From: Mesodorylaimus sp. YZB2_4
Lineage: Eukaryota; Nematoda; Enoplea; Dorylaimida; Dorylaimidae
Length of the DNA stretch: 64,000 nt
Direction: 5' to 3'
Assembly (NCBI GenBank): GCA_030248295.1
Contig: JASANH010001446.1
Span: forward strand, 496,001-560,000
The position numbers were made by a program, and so were the translations under genes. This document shows positions 49,501 through 61,238 of this stretch, piece by piece (the first letter of the stretch is position 1; every line of letters starts with the position of its first letter). Below the pieces are notes generated by a model. The model saw only the letters and a program-made list of their open reading frames with translations, made no database searches and was not told the origin of the DNA.

Positions 49501-52500
49501 GAAACTGAATGCTAAAGTTTCGGGTAAGGTCACGTTGGATGGAGATATCCGAAATGCTTTCCGCTTGGCAGAAGATACAGTCAAAAACGAGTTGGACTGG
49601 TCCGTCGAGTACCAGCAGCCGCAAGTGGAGCCAGAGCCTCATAAATTCGACATCAAATACGCGCTCGATTACTCTCGTCGTGGTCCAACGTTAAAAATGG
49701 AAGAAACGATAAAAACAAAATGCAATCGTTATCCCCGTACCAATGTTGACTACAAACTGATCGTGGACAAGACACCTGAGAAATTTGATTTGAAATTCGA
49801 ATACGCCGATGGCAGTGCACGAGATCTGTCCTTCGATGTGGTGTCAAAGAGGGAGCAAGCCGATAACAGACACTCGGGCATGGCTAATATCAAATCAACG
49901 AAGCTGCAACTGGATCACAAGGCCGACTTCACCTATCAGAACAATTTGCCGAGACAGTTCGCGGCGACAGTGAAATTAGATACGCCGCAAGTAAAGGACA
50001 TTCGGGGTGAAGCCAAGTATTCGCAGAATCCGTCTCAAGGCACCGAAGGTGAAGCCAAGCTCAGCTACTCTGGACGAGAGCTCCGAATTTACAAGAAACT
50101 TCAATCTGTTGGTCAAAACAAGCACAAGTCCCAGGTGATCTTGCAATGGCAAAAGGACAAGCAGCTACAATTGGACAGCGACGTGACCTACAATCCTCAA
50201 GCCCATGACTACGAGTTGAAGACCGTGGCGACTGGTATCGACTCCCAGCAGTGGACTTTCAACAAGAAAGTCAAAATTGGCGACGATATGTCTGTCAAGT
50301 CTTCCGCTCTCTTGCAAAAGGGTTCTCAAACCATCTACGATTGGAAACTGGACCTGACTAAGGATGGGCCGAAAAAACAGAAGTTACAAGCCCAATTCCG
50401 AAGCGATTACGGTAACAACAAGATCGATGTGGCGACAGACGGGTTTGTAGAAGATACTGGCAGTGGTCGCAAAATAGTCTTTACATCGAAAAAGGATCAG
50501 AAAGACTTCCTGAAAGGCGAACTGATTGTGCCCAAAGCTTATGGTCTTCAAGATCCGAATAAGCAAGTCAAAGTGGATTTGTCTTGGGACAGGAGCGCCG
50601 TGCTGCTCGATTATGTGCGATCAAAGCCGGCGCCGGATCAGATTCAGATCGATTCCACTCTGAAATTGGACCTGCCTCAGTATGGAGCCCCGATTAACAG
50701 AAAACTGCAAGCCAAGATCAACACCAGGGGAGGCAGGACGCTCAACGTGACCTGGTTCAAGGATAACAACCCGCTTGTGGAAGGAAGCTACTCTCGCATT
50801 GCGAGGTCGCAACCTGGATTGCATGAAACTGTAGGAGCTACCCTGAAAACGTTCGAGCCATGGACAAAAAGGGATATCAGCGCATTAGTCACGTTAGATT
50901 TCGACAATAATGGCTACGATGCGAGCATTCGAACGGAAAATGTCCACGAGAGACGCAATTTTTTCCTTCGCGCTGGAGTTTTCAAGGAAGGCGAGACCAA
51001 ACGGCGAATTGAAACTGAGCACTCCTTCAATGGACGCGGTTTAAAATCAAAACACACCTACGAACGCATAGAGGCCGAATCGTTGAGAAAACTGAGCGGC
51101 GAATTCGAGTTCTCTGATGGTCTTTCGAAACAACCTCAGAAGACAGTCCACGAATGGTCAGTCAAGACAGCGCCATCAATCGTGCTGACGTCGAAGCTGC
51201 AATCCCCATACGCTCAGTTGACTGATTTTGATGGCAGTGTCGAATTGCACAGGCAAGGCAAGCAACACAAACATGCGGTCGATCTGAAATGGAATCAAAA
51301 TCAAAATCTGAAAGTCCAAGTAAAAGGCGATGTTTCTGCAGAGTTCTCAAACGTGGATGGCTCCCTGCAGAGTACGTTGACGGGACTGAAAAATGGTCAG
51401 TTCACGTTGAAATCTGATTTCCGAACGGGACGCGACTTTGAGGCGAGGTAATTGCCTTTATATTGATATTGTGTGATAGTGGTGACTCTGTGGTCGCCAG
51501 AACACGAGTTGTGTTTTTCGTTTAGTATATTTACTTTCTATTTTTATAGTTTGAATTGGAATGACGTCAATAAATTGCGCTCGTACCACAAGAGGACGAG
51601 CCAGCCCTCGGGAGACGAGAAATGGTCGACTGGTATCGAAGCCACAATTCCAAATACGGCCAATTATAAGGCTTTGGCCAACGTGGACTGGAATCCAAAC
51701 ACAGGCAAATACAAGGCCTCTACTGAGTCCCAGTTGAACGGTGGCGGCGCGTATAAGGTGCAGGCTGATTTCGATTCTCGCGCCAAGGAGGGTACAATCG
51801 AAGTGACCACACCGACTGAACAACTGAAATCGGCGAAGGCCCAAGTCAACAAAATCGGTGATAACGAATACGAGTTGAAGGTGGTTCAGAATGCGCAAAA
51901 CTTGGCCGACATTAAAGCAACACTGAAACTGGAACAGAATAAGCAGAAGGTGGCGGTTGAAGTGAAGAACGTTCAGAAACCCTTCAAGACTCAATTTGAA
52001 CATGAATGGTCTCCAACGCATTTCTTGTTTGGAGGAGAGATCAATTTCGAGCCGCAAGATCCCAAGAAAGCTTACGGAATCAAGGTAAGGATTTTTGCTC
52101 GGATGTACTTCCTTCTAATCTAGGGTGTCTCCTTTTCTCCTTACAGTTAGTGTCAGACAAACCCGATGAGAACACTCGTGATATTCAAGCGTCATTGTCG
52201 TATCCATCAAGGCAACTGAAGCTTGCTCGTCACCTTCTCAACCAATGGCCGAGCAAGTTCGACTATAGTTTGGAAATTCAGTGAGTTACCCATTGTGACT
52301 GTCGAAAGGGGACCGTACAAATGTTCCATTCTTAGATCCAATGCCGATCAACCTGGCACCAAGTTCCAGTTGAACGTAGAGAAACCGACTGGAGATCAAC
52401 TTAAGGGCGGATTCCATATCACCAAGGGCCAACAACCAGGACTGCACATTGAAGGAGCCATACAAAAAGCTGGAACCTGCAGAACGTTCGTACGTGAAGA

Positions 52501-55500
52501 ATGCCGCATTTCTGGCGATTTGCAGTTCCGATACTCGGCTGATGCAAACAGGCACTTGACCCACAAGTTCAAGATCAATCGCGAGATTGTGGAACAACGT
52601 CCGAAATATTCGTATGAAATGCAGACCACACATCCGGCCACAAATATCCAACTGAAACAGTGAGCGGTTCTGTTTCATCGGACTAATCCACATAAGATTT
52701 GGTTTGGTTTCAGTTACGGCACATTGTTGGCGGCTAACTGCGTCACTAGAACTGTGGAATGCAAACGAGTTTTCGAATTTGGTATCGAAGCCTTGAACAA
52801 GCAAAAACAGAACCAAGCCTACAAATATCGTTTCGAAACGGACTCGTACAGAACCGGATTCGCGGAGGTACAGAAAAGTTGCAGTATACTTTTGCGTACC
52901 ATTATCGCATTATATTTTCTTTCAGTTGACTCATCCGGGTGGAAAGTGGAGCGAACATATTCAATGCGATGGAGAGCAGGTGAAAGTGGTGATCAAACGT
53001 GATGACAGAGCAATCTATGAAGCAGTCGGTGGCTACGATAGAGCTGACAAGGAAGCTCGTATTGAAGTGAAGGATGCCGGTAAGTTGGTATTTGTCTACC
53101 AACACGATTTGATTTTTTATGCGTTATCAAATGACGCTTTGTAGCAACTAACGAAGTAATCGTCCACGCTGGCGCACGCAAACCGAGCCCTGATGTTTTC
53201 GAAATCCTATTGTGGCATTCGCAAAACAGACAGAAAGTAGAAGATATAAGTATCATCACGACTTTGAAGGATGACAGTCGTGTTCGATCAAGGCTCTTTG
53301 TGCGTCCAGGACTTAGGGATGACTACGGAGTAAGCTACATTTCCCTTGTGTTCAAACTGAATTGAGCCTGGCGTCTTTTAGACTTATTTGCGAACACAAT
53401 GGGAACGTGTCAAAGAAGCCACTCGTGGAAGGGCTTACGACGACTCTGCTTTTGGTCAGCTACAACAGTCTCGTCAGGCTTTGAGGGAAGATTACACGAA
53501 CAGCTTGAAACCTATGTTCGATCACTGGAAGCAGCAATCCGAGTACGTTTTGACCCTGTACGTGGAAATGTTTGCGGGTGTCGACTATAACTCTTTTAGG
53601 ACCATCGGCCAAGAATTGGGCGTGAATTTCAGTGGTGTGAAAGACCTCATCCTCAACTTTGTGAACGCATTGCGCGAGACCAGACGAAATGTGATATCCT
53701 ACCTGAGCGATCTGGTAGCACGTCTCAGCTCGTCGGCACCCAGTCAGACTTTGCAGAAGCTTTGCCAAGATGTAAATAAGTTTTAAGCGAAAAGTTTCTT
53801 CTGTGCTATGGCAGTCTGATTTCAGATTCAACAGTACGTGCCGATACTTATTGAGAAAGCAGAGAAACTTGTCGCCGCTATTTCGGCAAGTGGTAAGCAA
53901 CTGATCGATTCGACGGCTGGAATTGCGGAAAATTGGCGCAAAACTCGCGATGACGTGTACAAGAGCATGCGTATTGACGATTTGAAGGCTTATTTGAAGA
54001 ATGCCTATGAAGAAATCCGTCAATCACCCATTATTCAGAAAATCATTCAATACTTTACCAGCGTTGGATCTAATCTGAGTTGGGAACGAGTTAAAGTAAG
54101 ATGCGATGTCTGTGCCTGCTTTCTAATGCAGCTCTTTAAAAGAAGCACCGGGTCAACTGTGCATTACTTTAAGGAAACAGCTGCAAATCTGAACCAGAAA
54201 GCTAATCAAGCGGCGGCGGATACTCGTGCCCAAGTGGAACAACAAGCAGCCGCGTGGCGTGATGTTCTGCTACAAAATGAAGATACGAAGGTGATCGCCC
54301 GATTTGTTCAAGAGGCTTACAATCGTATTGTCTGGCATTTGTCTCGAATGGGCCCAGGCGAAAAAGTGAGGGGTTTCTACGATTGGATAACCCAAGAATA
54401 TCGAGATGTGGCTACTGGCGGTGGAATAGCCAAGCAATTCTTACCTTCGACGAAGGTGAGTGGTGTTCAGTTTTATCCAGAAGGCTTACCAAAGATCAGA
54501 AAGCAGGGACTTCCTATCGATGTGTATTGCATTGATTTCTTGCATTTTTAGGAAAGCCAACCTGAGAAAGGCATCTACGTTATCGAAGGAAATATTCCTG
54601 GACAATTCAGGTCGCTTGACGAAATTGCCAGCAAATTCGAAGTGGACCGCTTGAAGCAAATGAAGAACACATTCACGGAACGTATGGGAGACATGGCAAA
54701 GGACGCCGATTATGCTGTCCGCGATACTCTGCTCAATATACGGCCATCTGGAGGCAGACCCCGATCCCATCTTTCCAGTATGATCTTATCATTTGTGGCT
54801 TAGTTGCCTGTAGTTGTCACGTGCTCGTTGTTTTCTCAGGCACTGCTGTTTTGGCTGGTGACCAACATTTCGTTACGTTCGACGATGAAGAATTCGACTT
54901 TGCTGGCGAATGCGATTATTTGTTGGCCAGAGACTTCGAAAACGGCGAATTCACCATCTTCGTCAGCTTCGAACGCCGGCAGAATCGTGTGGCTCGAAAG
55001 TCGGTGACTGTAGAATACTTGGAGCACAAAGTTGAAATTTCTTACGATAATAAGGTACGTCGTGATGTTGCCGCGATCACGCGTGTGAGTCAGTTTTTCT
55101 GTCATGACGCCATATATACGCGGGTGACGCGGATTGTGTGTGCGTACCAGTCTATACGTATGTACGTGCATACACGAGAGTTGTGACGCAAATGCTTGGT
55201 GATTATGTAGGTTGAGTAAGTAGCCTCATGAAACTGATAAATGTTTGGCTGATTCGTGTTGTTTCAGGTCAAAATCGATGACAAAGAAAGCGAGCTGCCA
55301 TGGCATTCGATGAATGACGAAACACACGATGTCATCTTGAAAGTATTCCGTCGTGATCACAGCATTATTGTGAAAGCAATCGACGGCCTTACAGTGGATT
55401 GTGATGGCCATTATCGCGTGTGCCGTATCACTGTGCCAAAGCGCTATCATGGAAAATCAGGCGGTATGTAGTTTAAAATGCGATGCTGTTAGGCGTGTGT

Positions 55501-57203
55501 TACACATGAACTTGATTACAGGATTGTTGGGTACCAACGATTTTGAACCTTACAATGAATTGACAAAGCCGGACCACAAACGTACGACTAATGTGGCTGA
55601 GTTCGCCCGTGAGTGGTCAACTAGCGCCAGCTGCCGAGTCTCGGACAATCAAGCTAGCAGAGATGCTCTCACGTCGGGCCCGTTGCATGAAGAATGCATG
55701 AATTTATTAAACGCATCGTCGTCTTCTCTCCGCCCTTGCTATCACCGCTTGTCACCTGCACCCTATTTGTCCATGTGCTTGACTGATGCCAAGCAGCTGA
55801 GTGCGAGATCTGGTGACTCGGCTCGTCAGAAACAAGGTTTATGCAATTCGGCAGCCGCTTACATCGAGGCGTGCGAAGAACAAGGAGTGGCATTGGACTT
55901 GCCCAGTCATTGCGGTAAGCAGGCAAGGTTGGTAATCAGGTATGGGATTACTTGAAAATTCCTTTTCAGTTCTGTGCGAAGTTGCCGGAACGGTTTTAAG
56001 CGAGGACGAAACTAAACGCATGGAGGGAGCCGAAGTTCCGAATTTCGCCGATGTCGTCTTTATTGTCGAACAACGCAAAGCGCTGGCTTGGACGAAAGCG
56101 CAGTTGCCACAGATCGCGCAGGTAAGGGAGAGAAAAGTGATTGGTCTTATTTGGCAGCTGCTTGTATCATTTCGACTCGACATTTTTAGAAAGTGGAAGC
56201 CGACCTGAGACAGCAACGCTACGACGTCCGTTTTGGATTGATTGGTTTCAACGGTGAAGGGGCCTATTACAAGCCCCATTTCCAAACGGGCCATGGCAGC
56301 TTGAGCCTGACTTTGGATTCGTTGCGAGTTGCTGCTGGACAACTGTCGTACTCCGATCGTGAACGTCGTATATTCCAAGATCCTTTGGTGGCTGTCAAGT
56401 ATGCCGCTGATCACTTCCCGTTCCGTGCTGGTACCCGTAAACTCTTGGCTTTATTCGTGGTTGAGGAGTGCGGTGGAACTTCGGTAAGCTTTGTAGTTTA
56501 TTTTCGGGCATAAAGATGTCATAATGAGGTCCCAATAATGAGGTCCCAGATTCGAGTTTCTTTGGTGCCATTGGGTCTAGCGTCTGCTGTATTAGCATAG
56601 GGAAGAGTGGTCGAACTAGATAGTCACAAAACTATTTTGTTTTAGGTGGATTATTTCGAACTGCAAAGTGAACTTTTGCAAATGGCTGTCAGTCTGCAAA
56701 TGGTCACAGCGGCTAAGATCGAACTAGCGACACAAGGGGCTCCTGAAATTATCGCCGTCAATGCTGGCACCATGTACGCTGCAGATCTATCTGAGAAACC
56801 CGACCTGCGTCCTCAATTGGTTGACCCACACGACTCGTGCACAGTGTTGACCCAAGAAACGAATGGCACTGTTTTCAGCTACAGTGATCAGGTATAACTG
56901 GAATAGGAGTGGTCTCGCGTCAGTCTCTAACGGTAAGTTTTCTTCTAGAACTCCAGATCGATTACGCAACTATTGACCCAAAAGTTGGCCAAGTCCGTCA
57001 GCGGCGCTAATTGCCAGATTTGCGAATGCCAAGAACATGAACATGCTCCTCGAACGGTATGCTTCCCTTGCGAGATCCCGCGCCCAGCCAGTTTGACACG
57101 TGACAGTACTGGATTCTTCAATAACCCGTTCGTGCGACTGCAAAAATGGCAGAAGAAGGCTCAAGATACTTTAGCTGCGCGCTCTCCAATGCGATTTGGT
57201 TGA
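43600..57203 (+). CDS. Apolipophorin-like large lipid transfer protein (33 exons, ~3276 aa)
   Basis: The first exon, 43600-43708, encodes a signal peptide (MNILAARFMILAALTLAVLA). Further exons run from 44469-44632 through 56949-57203, all joined in phase; exon 16 (49443-51447, 2005 bases) is by far the largest. Order of parts: N-terminal lipovitellin-like lipid transport domain (from ~37, starting CSGTSSKFRYEVGKSYNY); helical and open-beta-sheet lipid-binding region (GFLNLTLDAYG, ~660); a long repetitive Lys/Gln-rich beta-sheet region; a helical segment at ~2300-2600; a von Willebrand D domain at ~2700-2850 (GDQHFVTFDDEEFDF). Then comes a Cys-rich stretch, a von Willebrand A-like segment (ADVVFIVEQ, ~2990) and a short Cys-rich end. 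Size and order fit the apolipophorin II/I precursor rather than yolk vitellogenin: no polyserine stretch was seen and the long beta-sheet part is present. It should be secreted and carry lipids between tissues. I did not see a clear furin site near residue 720. Confidence 0.9.
47296..47462 (+). repeat. Dispersed repeat, copy 2 (lipid-carrier intron 9)
   Basis: This holds the blocks CGTCAGGGT, TTGGCTGCCCTGGGTTTTTGG and GTGGTGCAAAAG in the same order as the copies in the DOHH intron and at 57825. It ends close to the 3' splice site of exon 10, so it fills almost the whole intron. Confidence 0.65.
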
Positions 57204-57689
57204 TCCTCGTTTGTGTGGTGTAACCAGTTCTGATATGTAGGACCATGGATTTATAATCTGTGGTGTTGCTCAAATATATCTATTTTATATACTTAGCCTG
57301 CTAATCTGGTGCTCTGATTTGGCGACTTTATGCCTTATGATATCACAAATGCTACGGTTGCTCTTGGAAAATGAGTGCTATTAAGTATTCGAAGATGAAC
57401 TTTTCACGTAGGTACTGCTTACAATAATACACATGCACTCGTGCGGTCGCCTAGCAAATATTCACCCGATGATCAGAGGAGTGACGGGCTAACGATGAGA
57501 GCCATTGATCGTGCGTGAACAGCTCCAAAAGAGAAAGACGCGTAGGGTACTCAGGGTTCGTTCCTTCCAATGGTAAATGATCATGAACAAGGGTGTTTAT
57601 ACGCTCTCTGTGTTCAGATTCGGAGGTGGTCAGTGTAGCGGCCGTAAGAGTGTAGAGGGTCGACTCTGCGCGAAGCCGGCAGCTGGGAA
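57204..57689. other. 3' flank of the lipid-carrier gene
   Basis: No exon is recognised. AT-rich sequence follows the stop codon. The minus-strand frame at 57451-57696 has no family features. Confidence 0.4.
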
Positions 57690-57818
57690 GGCGCATTTAC
57701 AGTCGACAAAATTTCTACACCTACCCCTCGGGTAGGAGTAATAGCACACGCTTAAGTATATGGCCATTACACCAGCCCTAGGGGTAGGAGTAGAAATTTT
57801 GTCGACTATAAATGCGCC
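57690..57818. mobile_element. 129-base hairpin element (MITE-like foldback)
   Basis: The two ends are inverted repeats of ~54 bases starting GGCGCATTTA(C/T)AGTCGAC, with only about six or seven mismatches. They enclose a ~20-base loop around CACACGCTTAAGTATATGGC. No coding capacity is seen. The form fits a foldback MITE; a hairpin small-RNA precursor is an alternative. It is immediately followed by a copy of the dispersed repeat. Confidence 0.7.
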
Positions 57819-57824
57819 TGGAGC

Positions 57825-57950
57825 GTCGCCCGTCAGGGTGATGCTTCAACGACGGATTAGGTCGGAAGACCTGGCTGGCTGCCATGGGTTTTGGCGTGGT
57901 GCAAAAGCCACACTGGTCCTCCCAGGAATACGGATACTGAATTTTTCACA
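57825..57950 (+). repeat. Dispersed repeat, copy 3
   Basis: This contains CCCGTCAGGGTGATGCTTCA, GGAAGAC, TGGCTGCCATGGGTTTTGG and GTGGTGCAAAAG, the same ordered blocks as at 23745-23840 (opposite strand) and 47296-47462. A shorter, weaker match (CCCGTCGGGTTGATGTTTCA) lies at about 63292-63311. Confidence 0.65.
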
Positions 57951-58234
57951 GTGCAGGGCTGTACCAATATTGAGCACCTAGCCAAAGTTGCCATCAAGAA
58001 GCTTTTTGTCCAGTCCGCATCCAGAGGTTTGGTTATTGGCGGACTCAGCGATCGTAAAAACAGCTCAAAGTTCCTGAACATGACACTACTTCTTTGCTGA
58101 TCTCCCGCAATAATAATTTCGATATTGTTTTACACTGCGCACCGAAACACCATGCATTGTCAGCCTTGCACGCTTTCTAGGTGATCACTAGCTGGTGGGA
58201 AGCTGCTCGATCTATTCTCCATCTCGGCCCGGCT

Positions 58235-58949
58235 TATCATTTCGTGTAAAATGTTTCCCTTCACCCTCGAGTGCGCATAAGCGATTGGCGATGTGGTAAA
58301 ACATGAACAATGATCTGCATCCACGCAGACGTTCAGACTAGCGTACAAAAGCACACGAGCCTGACGAATATCAGAGGGAGCTGAGGCCAAGGAGTTCGCC
58401 TAACCGCAATGAAGAAATAAAGCAGTCATCACCTAACCAGGAAAGAGGCAGTTGGGTATAACCTATAACCGGTCTAAGAATCAACCATATTGACAGACTC
58501 GTCCCCATTCTAGGGCATAGTTCGCAAGCATACTTCAACATGTGAATGAAACACACGTGTCAAGTTAGGGGAGGGACACGAGCACACTACTCCACGTACA
58601 TACAAGCAAGAGACTGACCTTGCAAAGATGTAGCTACTGTAGATACCGCAGGTCGAACTCTGCGCCAATTTCAAGCATTTCTGTGCTCCAAAATGCGGTA
58701 AAATATGAAAGTTAACGGTAACCCCGGTAAAGCTTCAGTTCTCAAAGCATTGAATGTTGGAACAGACTATATTCTAAAAAAGGCGCTGGTGCTTTTCGCC
58801 CATAACGGCTAATGGTTTCGGATCCTTTACACTGCATGTAAAGGGTGAACCAAAACACTTTGAGGGGCAAAATAGAAATTTTAGTTCCATTGTGAGCTGA
58901 CGCGATCGAGTAGTAGACAAGTCGGTCGACCAGATTCCTTTTCTTCGCG
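58235..58949. repeat. Right arm of inverted duplication, upstream of SMYD copy 2
   Basis: This is the reverse complement of about 4839-5537 at roughly 95% identity by eye. It includes the same open frame (58371-58556, minus) with two substitutions. It ends at about 58235, after GATAAGCCGGGCCG, and beyond that the two arms share nothing. It should include the SMYD copy 2 promoter. Confidence 0.8.
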
Positions 58950-60740
58950 ATGATCTACCGCGAGCTGTTCAGCGAAATGCCCTACGGGGCTGTCCTGTCG
59001 GCCGAGTACTTGCCCAACCGATGTTCGTTCTGCTTCACCGACAAGGCGGTCGTTACTTGCGGTGAGAATGGCTGCAAGAAGGTGTTTTACTGCAATGAGA
59101 AATGCAGGAGTTCAGATCAACCGAACCACACCTTCGAGTGCGTTGCCTTCATGAATCAAATGGGCGAAGATATTGAAGAAATTGTCCGTCTCGTGGGGCG
59201 TCTTCTCACCCGTCGAATGGTCGACAACGGGGTAGTGCATCTGTGCAGGAACTTCCCTAACAACATTGAGGTAAGTGACCTTGGAACATAGCTGTTGCAC
59301 TTTTGTTTTACGAATTTTGTAGGATCGTCGCCTGTCCGACCTGATATCTCACGAGGCCGAGATAGAGGCCGTCAAATTGCGAAGGCAGCGATCGGAGGAG
59401 GTGGTCGAACTGTTCAGCGAGGCCTACTCTGGCACGCCATTGGTCGACAATCTGACCATGGTCAAGCAAATGTACTGCATCGCCAGCATCAACTGCTTTG
59501 CTGTTTCTGGTCCCGTCGATATGTCTACAGGCTGCGGAGTATCGCTCGGCACCGCCTTGTACTTAAACGTCTCCAGGTTTAACCACAGCTGTCGACCAGA
59601 TCTGCAGACCTTCTTCGACAATTCTTGTTTGATCATACTCTACCCATCCACCGTTCCTGACGAGATGACAACCGAGGTGGTGAAGGAGAGAGTGGCCATG
59701 ACTATCTCAGCCGAGGCCCTCAATCGACTGACCATCAGCTACGGGTTCTCGAACGAGTTCACCAACACGTGCACGTTTCCACTGCGAGACCAACGACGCG
59801 AGTGGCTAAACTTTGGTTATCATTTCCAATGCAATTGCGTCCTGTGCGGTGATGAGATGGCGGCGGCTTTGGAGGAGGACGCGGCTGCCTTTGAGTGCTC
59901 CAAGTGCGGACAGCCGTACCTGTGGACCCAAAAAATGACCAACCAGTCGCCGATAATGTGCTGGCGCCCTAAGTCTGCCACGTTCGATTGCCGAAAAAGT
60001 TGTCGTTGCATCTCTGATCATAAGGAGAAGGCTCGACGAAAAGCTTACCTCAAAATCTGCGATCCTAAAACCAACTATGCATTGTTGCAGTGCGAGGTGA
60101 GTCTGTGGGGATGGGACTTTGCAGAAGTGCATTCTTTGCATCATTCTCGCTTCAGTGGAGCAAAGCTGTGTTCAGCCCTGCAAGCGACGTGAGGCCTCCT
60201 GAAATCGTGAGCAAATACAGGACGGTATGGGAGCTGGCGCGCCGGTTCTGGCACAGTGCAGCGAACTTGCGCATGTACCAATTGCAGGAGCGCATGCTGA
60301 CCGAACTCTCTGACTGTGTTATGAACATGTGGGAGACCAAAGGTAAGGGTCACTCATGATTTTGTCTTGACTGCTACTGTAATGATTATTGGTCTTCAGG
60401 AAACATTGATTCTCAAATCCTCGAAATGTCTTTGCTGACAGGCGAACTGACACTGTCCTCCAACGAATGCCGTCGCAATATCACGCTCGAGGTTGCTTTG
60501 GGTCCGTACGCGTACAAGCTGGCCAAACTTTACGAAGTAGCTGCCCAAGCTTCCTTGTCGATTGACAATGCCGTGCGACACTGGGCTCGTGCCGCCAAAT
60601 GGTACTTCTTCGCCGGCATGATCTGGAAACCTTACGGACAGCATTCGGTCGAGTTCGTGCTGGACCTAGAAGCACATGGGAGCTGGGCAAAGGCGATGGA
60701 ACAATGGGCTGGTTTGCAAAAGAAGAAACTGTGTGACTGA
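58950..60740 (+). CDS. SMYD-like MYND/SET protein, copy 2 (4 exons, ~540 aa)
   Basis: Exons are 58950-59270, 59323-60096, 60156-60342 and 60400-60740. Total length (1623 bases with stop) equals copy 1, and the splice positions and phases are the same. MYND ligands C25, C28, C37, C42, C48, C52, H60 and C64 are all present. The SET motif is canonical NHSC (Asn194), and the post-SET Cys motifs HFQCNCVLC and ECSKCG follow, then a helical C-terminal half. It is a likely protein-lysine methyltransferase. By eye the protein is about 87% identical to copy 1 in exon 1 and clearly less in exons 3 and 4. A candidate AATAAA at 60959-60964 lies 219 bases after the stop. Confidence 0.9.
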
Positions 60741-61238
60741 CGAGGCTTAGGCGGTGTTCTTTGCGTATTGTATGTACTGTACGCACTGTCCTTCCTTGCG
60801 TCACAGCTAGCTGTGCCTGACATAAGATCTAATGAATCAGTTTAGCAGACTGATTGCGACATGGTGTTCAGTCTACTTTTTGATCAATCATCGGTCGGTC
60901 TATCGTTCTACCTCTAGGTCAATCTAGTAAAGCCCTTGACAAGTCCGTGACAGCGGAAAATAAACTTCTTCTCGTACCTTGCGAGATGCGCTTTATGGGT
61001 GGGGGGGGGGGGGGGGGTTGACGGTTTGTAGTGGGTTCTACTTGATCCCTCTTGCTTCACACTATGTAAATTCTCCCGAGTGGCGCTTCTGTAGATTTTC
61101 ATGCACCAGTCATAGATCTGTGTGCTGTTGTGCGTGGGCCCCTGCGGAAAATGGATTTTCCCGCCCTTCTGCGTTCACTGCTCGCGGCGCCCCCGCTACT
61201 CGGCCGAAACCGCCCCGAACTGTACTGACCACCGTTAG
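60741..61238. other. Spacer with an 18-base poly-G run; K2P 5' end probably here
   Basis: A run of about 18 G occurs at ~61000-61017, an assembly-risk tract. The potassium-channel frame is open leftwards to about 60979 but has no ATG, so its first exon or start must lie here or further upstream. I could not locate it with confidence. Confidence 0.4.

Noticed and set aside
51458-52057. Minus-strand frame of 199 codons opposite the lipid-carrier gene
   Set aside because: It is antisense to exon 17, whose coding frame is continuous with the neighbouring exons.
61000-61017. Poly-G tract read as coding (poly-glycine) sequence of the channel
   Set aside because: The frame has no ATG and the tract lies upstream of the likely acceptor. 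It is more simply a non-coding homopolymer.
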